Source: Topomyia yanbarensis (Eukaryota > Arthropoda > Insecta > Diptera > Culicidae). Taken from it: 64,000 nucleotides of DNA. The stretch lies in the NCBI RefSeq assembly GCF_030247195.1, contig NC_080671.1:1578501-1642500 (forward strand). Direction: 5' to 3'. The translations under genes were made by a program, and so were the position numbers. Under the pieces are notes generated by a model that saw only the letters and a list, made by a program, of their open reading frames with translations, was not told the origin of the DNA and searched no databases. Positions 56,903 through 64,000 of this stretch are shown piece by piece; the stretch's first letter is position 1, and each line of letters starts with the position of its first letter.

Positions 56903-57137
56903 CTGCAGCTTCCAAGGCGACATTTTCATTGCAACCGGGATCGTCAACCACGGAATATTCCTGAACGAGTATCTGGTAAAACATCTGCTGCATTTCCTTA
57001 AGTAACATGATTGAGTTCCTTTGGCCATCCTGCCATGACGGTAAACGGTCATTAAATGGCTTGTCGCCAACAATGTGCAAGTAATGTTCAAGAAACCATC
57101 CCAACATGCTAGAGCTTGAGTCATCGTCAAGCGAAAT
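56903..57137 (-). CDS. Candidate exon of an unidentified gene
   Basis: On the minus strand a strong acceptor, tctgttactcttcttcag, at 57155-57138 leads into an open frame of 78 codons plus one base, ending GCTGCAG|gtacag. The text begins ISLDDDSSSSMLGWFLEHYL and contains DRLPSWQDGQRNSIMLLKEM and QILVQEYSVVDDP: balanced, protein-like composition without repeats. I do not recognise the family. It lies 14 kb upstream of the tutl start on the same strand, so it is either another gene or a spurious open frame. The open frame extends from 57224 to 56880. Confidence 0.35.
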
Positions 57138-57224
57138 CTGAAGAAGAGTAACAGAACTTCTGGAAGCGAGAGGCAGTTTAAACCAATCTGGTGTTATGCG
57201 GCAAACAAAGTGACAAGGTGGCAA

Positions 57225-57645
57225 GGTACAGAATCTAATAGAAGGAGCAATTCGGATAACCGGAGCCTAGCTAATTTTTTTCTGTAGTTTGTACAAGTTG
57301 ATTTCCAATTTCATTTGGTTTACGCACATTTCTGCTTGACCGAATTTCACTCATGAGAACTTTTAGGGTGGGTTCGCACTACATAGCGAATGCCTCAAAA
57401 AGACCAGTTAAAGTAATGTTTCCTAGAAAACCAACATACAGCTGTTTAAGCCAGTATCACGAAAGATGGAATAGTGTGGTATAAATTAACATTTTCAGCA
57501 TACTAGCTTTTTTGTCGAAGCCAGCATAAAAAATAATTTCACTTCATTGTATTGCTACATGAATATTGTACACAGTTCGAATAAAACAAGTAAATTAACG
57601 TTTACTTGAGTGTAACAAATGTGCTACATAACTTGAAACTTTTTT
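57225..57645. other. Non-coding, nothing recognised
   Basis: AT-rich spacer before the inverted-repeat element. Confidence 0.35.
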
Positions 57646-58279
57646 ACATTTTAACGACATTTAATTAGCTAGAGATTACTGGGTAGGGAAAGTTATAAAA
57701 ATTAGAGCCATAGTACTCAAGTAGAAAAAAAAGAAAGTAAAAAAGAAAATGTGACTAACATAGTCGAAATAAAAAAGGAAAAAAAGAAAAAGGAACTGAT
57801 GGGAATCCATCGACAGCGGTGGGTAGCCGCTGTAGACACAGTCATTGCCTTACACAATGTAGCAAACCCGCTACGACTGCAAGCACAGTGACAATAGTCT
57901 AATAAAAATCTAACAGCAAACAGAGATGAACAGCAGCAATCATCATTGATTGATGCTAATCGTTGACAGGTTTTCAGTGGTGATCTTGCGTGGCTTAATT
58001 TTTGTCGATTGTCACGGTAAAGATGGACACGTCTATCTATACCAGGACACATGCTAGTGAACTCGGGTGATTCGTAGTTATGCTGCCTAAGCTCGACCCT
58101 CATTAGCAGAAGACAAAGATTAAGCCCGTACGATATTAACCTTGTTCTAATTACCCTGCCACTTCCAGTTTTCCGATCTGTTTACTTCACATCCTTGCTC
58201 TCACTTGAGTACTATGGCTCTAATTTTCATAACTTTCCCTACCCAGTAATCTCTAGCTCATTGAATGTCGTTAAAATTT
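57646..58279. mobile_element. Inverted-repeat element, arms ~77 bp
   Basis: Arms 57646-57722 and 58202-58279 are inverted with few changes; shared words AGAGATTACTGGGTAGGGAA and AGAGCCATAGTACTCAAGT. The interior is non-coding and includes TAGCAGAAGACAAAG, also seen near 12661. Confidence 0.82.
57747..57781. repeat. 35-base exact direct repeat, copy 1
   Basis: Identical to 58284-58318; the core is ATGTGACTAACATAGTCG. Copy 1 lies inside and copy 2 just outside the inverted-repeat element. Confidence 0.9.
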
Positions 58280-58283
58280 AAAA

Positions 58284-58318
58284 AAATGTGACTAACATAG
58301 TCGAAATAAAAAAGGAAA
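58284..58318. repeat. 35-base exact direct repeat, copy 2
   Basis: Identical to 57747-57781. Confidence 0.9.
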
Positions 58319-59846
58319 TAACTTGTAACATAACTTGTAACATAACATAACATGTAATCGAAAAAATCGTTGAGTAGTTGAAATTTCTATGTCGCTTGGA
58401 AAAGCTTCAATTTTCAGTAATATTGACTGATTTATTCTGTAGCTTTCTGTTATCGTAGATGTGATTTTTATTTATGCTGATTTGAATAGAAAATTGTATT
58501 AAATAAAGTTTTACGACAATATTTATTGAGTTAATTTACCCATAACGTTATAATTATTTTTATAATTTTTACTGTGTAGCTCTATGATAGTAAGCGGTAT
58601 AAAATCATTAAAAGTGTTACAATCTCTTTGTTCGATTTTGTCTTTCTATTTCAATATGCTTCACAACTGCTTCTCAACTCTCGTACATGACACTTGCAGC
58701 GATATTGCTACAATCTGGCTGATACTGAGAATCCTTCCTGGGTAGGGATCGAAGATACGATGACAGACTTACCAAACTTATCAAAGTGTAAAATTGGATA
58801 GATTCATGTTTTAACGCCTTTTTGCTCAGTGTAGAGGTTCATTTTTTTAGTGAATGACGACTTCTGCAGCAACGAATGTTCTTAATGAAATTTGACTGTA
58901 TCCACATCCACATTTTGCTCTCAATAAATATTCCACTTAACGAATAGAAGGATATCTTGTATCACTTTAAACCTACTGCAACTTTGACATCAATTCTTTG
59001 TATCTACTGATTCAAAAACTCAATCCTGCATCGCACTTTTAGAGTATCATTAAATTGTCACTATTGGCATAGTTGTACCACGTTCTATTGGATTCTCTAT
59101 ATACAGGGAACAATGGCAATAAAGTTTGTATACAAATCGTACACAAAGTATTTATCTGAAAAGTTCCAGATCGATCCAATGCTTGGAAGTTAAACTATCA
59201 GCTGTAATAAAGTTCTGATAAACAGAAGGGCTTTGCCTTGATGGATGATTGGGAAATTACTGCAACCGAACAACTGGGAATTGTTGTTGGTTGTTTTTAA
59301 TTTAGTAGATTAGTAGGTTTAGAATGAAGGGCATTTTTTTTTTAATTTGTTCAATTCCCCGGATTCATTAACCAAAAATTTCCGATTATCTGATAAAACT
59401 GTCCTCAAATGTGAGCTTGAGTTGAAATGTAATGAAAAGGACTAGTTCGAATGTCGGGACTAGTTTTTTCGTGAGTTTTTTCATTATTCAATAAATTTGA
59501 AGAATTTTGGGATCACTACGATATCAGTTTCAAGATTAACATGGTCCTGCAATTTTCCGAAGGGCAATGGAAAAAAAGAAAAGAAAAGTTTCCGAAATGT
59601 TAAAAAAGTAAATAATTCACGGTGTGTTTGGTAGAACAAGTTTATTCGAAAAAAATCGGCATCAAAACTTCAGTATGTGATAGAATGGACTTTCCCCTTT
59701 CATTTACAATCAAAAGTAAAATATTTTTGTCGGGGGCTCCAGAAAAACTTTTTATTTTAAAGACTTTTTGTTTGTCTAGGTTTTGCAATGAAATTGTTTC
59801 ACATTTTTGCCACTACAACTATGTAGAGAACTATAAATCGATCTAA
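58319..59846. other. Non-coding, nothing recognised
   Basis: AT-rich with short frames. Confidence 0.4.
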
Positions 59847-60137
59847 GGGATCATCCATAAATAACGTAGCATTATATGGGGGAGGGGGGAGTTTTGCATT
59901 TTGTGATGATGTGTGACGACAGGGGGGTAGGGGGTCATGTCAGGACACGTAGCTTTTTTAAAGGGGCATAACTAACATCGTTTTTTATTTTTTTTATTTT
60001 ACGGGGCCAGGGGGGGGGAGAGTTACCGTCAAGCTACGTAATTACCAGGGGGATAGAGGTTTGTGACGAAATGTTACGATGGGGGAGGGGGTGTTAAAAA
60101 TTACTCAAAAAATGCTACGTCATTTATGTATGGTCCC
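59847..60137. mobile_element. MITE with TAA duplication (PIF/Harbinger-like)
   Basis: The left end GGGATCATCCATAAATAACG and the reversed right end GGGACCATACATAAATGACG are bordered by TAA at 59844-59846 and 60138-60140. Three-base TWA duplications mark PIF/Harbinger elements. The interior is G-rich (GGGGGAGGGGGGAG) on this strand. Such elements are widespread in arthropods. Confidence 0.75.
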
Positions 60138-60430
60138 TAAAATCGTTTGGGAAAGTTTTTTAAAATTTTGCCAAAGTTTTAAATTTACACGGGGCCCGTT
60201 GGTTAATAAGCCAATTTCAAAAAATATTTTCATTTCTGAAAAATGGTTTGCTTTAATTGACCAGTGTATATGCCAGTGTATCTAAGTGCTAACAAAGTCC
60301 CACCTGAAATCAGAAAAAAAAAACATAATTACAGATTCCACCGTTTCTTGCGTACAAATGTTTTTTTTTAATTCAGTTCGTTTATTTAACAGGCACAGAT
60401 ACGTTAGCTTGGCGGTGCCAAATTCTTTCT
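60138..60430. other. Non-coding, nothing recognised
   Basis: T-rich with a short CAGGCACAGATACG word known to me from Aedes repeats. Confidence 0.35.
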
Positions 60431-60434
60431 TATA

Positions 60435-60770
60435 TATTTTGAATATCTTAAAACTAAAAGGTTACAATGTAAAAATATTTTTTTTAATATTGAGAGGAAC
60501 ATTTTTTACAACTATTTTAAACTAAAAATACGATTTGATATACAAGATTGAACAATAGTTTTTTTTCGCAAAATTTTTTTTCAGCGATCTTAGGACTAGG
60601 AATATAGATTAATATACAAGAAGAGGAACAAGTTTTTATGAGAAATTTCACAGCTATCCTAAAACTAAGAATTCAATTAGATATACAAGATGGGAAATGA
60701 TAGTTTTTTTATGAAAAGGATCAAGGCTATCTTAAAACTAGGAATACAATACAAATTGATTTTTGTAACA
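60435..60770. repeat. Degenerate tandem repeat, ~70-75 bp unit, five copies
   Basis: The phrase CTTAAAACTA(A/G)GAAT-n-GATATACAAGA recurs near 60448, 60512, 60590, 60657 and 60731, each followed by a T-rich gap. It looks like the 3' region of a mosquito repeat. Confidence 0.6.
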
Positions 60771-62930
60771 GCAGCAGGAGTTGTATCAGGAACAGGGGGA
60801 GTAGGCGGGCACGATGACAGGGAAAGAAGAACAAAACTTGCAACTTTCAGGCAAAGAGAAGATCAGTGACATGAGTTCGATACTCAGGCTGGTAGATGAT
60901 AGATGCCTTGGAGAATCCTCCAAGAGTGATCAGACCATATCGACCTGCTCTCGCCGTACAAATGTTATCTATGACCAGGTAGGTGAGGTATATAGAAGAG
61001 CAGACAAAATTTGTATTAAAATGAGACTCTTTTCAAAGAAGCTGGGTAATGTAGTAAAAAGATACAGATTTTTTCTGTCGAAACTATATTATTCTTTTAC
61101 GTTTCTTTCCTTGTGATGGAGGATGGCTGGTATAATCTTGAACCAACCTCCTTTTCCATCAATATTCTGTAAGATACATTTGGCTTAAATTTAAACGTTT
61201 ATATTTCAACAAACTCGATAACATATTTAGTCATTTGAAAATCCTGATTGACCGTTTCAAAATTAGTATAAAAATGATGGAATGAAATATAATTCTATGA
61301 GATTTAGGTTCAACTTTGTAACTTTTAGGAAAAATTGGAGGATTTCTGTTAATCCAACGATATACCTACAAGGCTTTTCTTTTATTCCAATCACACTTTG
61401 ACTTTTAAAGGAACACATTTTACATAACCTAGCAGAAAGATGTCAAAGCATACTGTCATAATTCTCTTTAAGAAGAAATTGCGGACTCACTATACGCTGA
61501 ACACAAATCGCAAAAGTCAATGAGAAATAAAAATTTTGCCTATTGTAAAATAGACAAAATAGAAAATAGGGAGTTCAATATAAAAGTAGATATATAAATT
61601 ACAACCTTTACCCAAAAGAGGTCTTGCTGTTACTGTCTTCAGATTCTGAACTGAGTTTTCAGTTTTGTTGGTATACGGTCTTTGCTCTTATCGTATATTA
61701 TGCGAAAAATATTCAATAAAAAGACATAAATTACTAGATGAAGTTACTGAATGTTCGTTTACTGTTGTGATCCGTATTCAGCGAGTAACGTTTTCGGAAT
61801 TTCTTCTTCAAGGAAATTATGGAACTTGTTTTTGACCCCTTTTCCTAAGACTTTGTGAAATATGATTCTTTTGGAAATAAAATGCGACCTTTTTACATTA
61901 TGATGAATGGAATCTTCCCCAAAAATGATGAAGCATATACCAAAAGCTCATTTTTTCTCTCATTTTTCTTTTAATATTGAAAAGGACTAACATAATTTTC
62001 AATCAAAAGTTGTCATTTGTTACAATGACTCGAATTGTCTGATTGAGTTCATTCAAATAGAAAGTTTTGAACTTAAACTAATTGTAAGAACATTCAGAAT
62101 CTGATCAAGAAGGAAAGTAATTTTAGATTACAATAGCTATCCCCTAGAATGGAAATAGATATTATGAAGAAGACACGAATACATGATGGAACAAATTAAA
62201 TCTGTTTACTATTTTATTTAACATCTTTGAAAGGTAAGAGAGAATAAGTCTGGTTAACATTTCTCTATACTTCCATATTCACAAAATATCATTGGCGCCT
62301 AAGAACCGAAGGAATCTGAAAATATAATTTTTCCGTTTAAAATGGGACTTTATAAACACTTAAATTCGTCTGAATACACTGTTCAACCAAACCCAACATT
62401 TATGAGTCCCTGCAAAACGAGTTTTTAACAAGTAGGCCCTGTGCAAATCTAAAAACTGATAAAATGTTAATAACTTTCTCGGATGATTTTATGTCAATTT
62501 ATATTCCTTCTACAAAATTGTAGACAATGAAATTTTTCATCAGATTCTCAATTTTAGTATTATTTGAATGTCTATAGTGCCACCTAGTGACAAAAATGTG
62601 AACTAGTATCATTGCGAAACCTATGTTATGATTATTTTGGTCAATCCTTCTCAGTATATTGAATGGAGGAACTGGAAAGATACCAGAAATTATTACGTAG
62701 TCATGCTTAGTAATATGAAGGATCCTGCTCTTTATTTTGGCAAAAAACATGAAATTCTGATGAATTTCTATCAGAATATTGAAGAGAATTCCATGAGGAT
62801 TCTTTTTTTTGAGAGTTGTCCTACTGGAGCTGTAGAGCTAGGTTCTCGGAAGAGCTCCCCGTCAGAAGCACATACTACTATTTGCAGACGAGACAGGCAA
62901 TGTCGCCCAATAAAACACTGCATTAGGCCA
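60771..62930. other. Non-coding, nothing recognised
   Basis: One 100-codon plus frame (60814-61116) is polar and may belong to the preceding repeat; it has no known motif. The rest is AT-rich. Confidence 0.35.
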
Positions 62931-62934
62931 ATTG

Positions 62935-64000
62935 TAGCGGGCCGTGATTCTGAATGTGATATTCATTGTACGGTTCAGGTATGTGCGGGCGTAGGGACTC
63001 GCGATCGCGTGTATCATCGCGAAGAGCTCGAACATTTGTACATTAACGTGCTCGATCGCGTGTGCGTTTGTATGTCGCGTGTGCGTTTGTATGTCGCATG
63101 TGTTAACGTGTATGAACTTCGCGTGTATAAATTCTATTTCATAATCGTGTGCCTTTCGCATATTCGCGTGTGTTCTAGAATGATCGCGCGCGGACCGTGA
63201 ATCTGATTCTTAATTTTTGATTTTTGGTGTACGGTTCAGATTCCAGAAGAAAGTGGGTTCTTACATATCATTAGAATTCCCATTCATGTCGCCGTAGAAC
63301 GCGTGGTCTAGTGGATATGAGCTTTATTTTTTTTTTTGATTGGTCCAACTGAATGTATGGACCTAAATTGCTAGAGTGAAGGCTAAAGATTTCCGGACGT
63401 GACCGATTCATGATCGCGCGCGTTTGCGGGTTCGCGTTTGAGACCGCGTTTGTAACGTCGTAATTACTAAAACGTTCACACAATTGCCGGAGTGTTATCA
63501 AGTTTACGCGATCTCGGGCATAGGTGTGCGTAGATGATCGCGAAGGGCTTAAGCGTTCGTATGTTGACGTGCTTGTCGCGTGCGCTCGCGCGTATGTGAC
63601 TTCGCGTGTATAAATTCGATTTTGAAACCCTGCGGCCATTCATATATTCGCGGACCGTCATTCTGATCTTTAGCTTTCGGTGTACGGATCACATTCTGAC
63701 AGGGAGAGAGTTACCCCATATCACTACAGTTTCCGGTCATGTCGCCATGGAACGTTTTGTCTAGTGGATATGGGAGTTATTTTTCAATTTTATTATTTTT
63801 TTTAATAATTAACAAGGACCTAGATTGTTTGTACCGAGGATAGATACTTCCGGACGATCCCGATTCATGATGGCGCGAGCGCGGGAGTTTGTAGGTTGAC
63901 ACTTGAGATCGTGTTGGTAAGTTTATGAGTGCTGAGATTTTCACCTTATCACCGGGGTGTAATCATGTTTGCGAGTTCGTAGGTTGCTTGGAAAATCGCG
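62935..64000. repeat. CpG-rich tandem array, ~460 bp unit, runs off the window
   Basis: The block CGGACCGTGAATCTGATTCT...GTGTACGGTTCAG at 63190-63245 recurs at 63650-63690 (about 460 bases on) and, shortened, at 62938-62978. Between them TTCGCGTGTATAAATTC, TTCATGATCGCGCG and GTCTAGTGGATATG also recur in the same order. The unit is rich in CG, unlike the rest of the window. TGGTCTAGTGGATATG resembles a tRNA D-arm/A box. Confidence 0.75.

Noticed and set aside
60814..61116. 100-codon frame as a gene
   Set aside because: No domain or splice signals; follows directly on a repeat and probably belongs to it.
1..64000. CRISPR array or bacterial-style operons
   Set aside because: Tandem repeats present have no spacer pattern; the window is clearly eukaryotic.
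1..64000. Endogenous RNA-virus copies, common in Aedes genomes
   Set aside because: No flavivirus- or rhabdovirus-like reading frames were recognised; the only retro-type sequences are BEL/Pao and LINEs.

Overview
This is nuclear DNA of an insect, almost certainly a culicine mosquito and most likely Aedes. Three things point there: a spliced gene that aligns exon by exon with my memory of Drosophila turtle, an ITmD37E transposon (a family first described from mosquitoes), and many dispersed repeats with an Aedes look. There are no operons, CRISPR arrays or prokaryotic signals. Nothing was searched or aligned by software; family names rest on motifs read in the translation.

The one host gene I can name is turtle (tutl, the IGSF9/Dasm1-type neuronal adhesion protein) on the minus strand. 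Eight coding exons were placed by hand with GT-AG junctions and matching phases: 42423-43026 (start codon), 29633-29760, 26826-27108, 17381-17622, 9118-9388, 8203-9057, 7968-8048 and 7064-7477. They encode about 959 residues: a low-complexity N-terminus, a hydrophobic signal-like segment, five Ig domains, two FN3 domains and one membrane helix. The cytoplasmic tail either ends after read-through at 6930 or continues in exons beyond base 1. About 33 kb of the 43 kb from base 1 to the start codon is intron.

The introns and flanks are packed with mobile DNA. Region by region: 1-6900 holds an FN-like run of simple repeats (a TCGGCC-type tandem repeat and two large degenerate heptamer arrays); 8-17 kb carries a long inverted-repeat element (about 10.97-12.44 kb), LINE relics (12.9-14.04 kb) and a TTAA-flanked MITE; 18.3-22.6 kb carries a broken BEL/Pao retrotransposon preceded by a cluster of CCGCAC motifs; 22.9-23.75 kb has an RTE-like 5' piece and a tRNA-derived SINE; 32.3-36 kb has an Aedes-type dispersed repeat and two LINE relics; 36.8-41.9 kb is a pile of an intact ITmD37E transposon, a small MITE and two long-inverted-repeat elements.

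Upstream of the tutl start (43-64 kb) there is a near-intact CR1/L2-type LINE with a 964-residue ORF2 and a 30-base poly(A) run, several MITEs, relics of a LINE that appears to carry a restriction-like endonuclease, an unidentified but well-bordered candidate exon (56903-57137, minus), an inverted-repeat element with an exact 35-base direct repeat, a PIF/Harbinger-style MITE, a tandem array near 60.4-60.8 kb and a CpG-rich satellite-like array running off the right end.

The elements do not act together as a system. The biology of the window is a neuronal adhesion gene whose expression must span, and tolerate, a dense layer of transposons, most of them on the opposite strand or without orientation.
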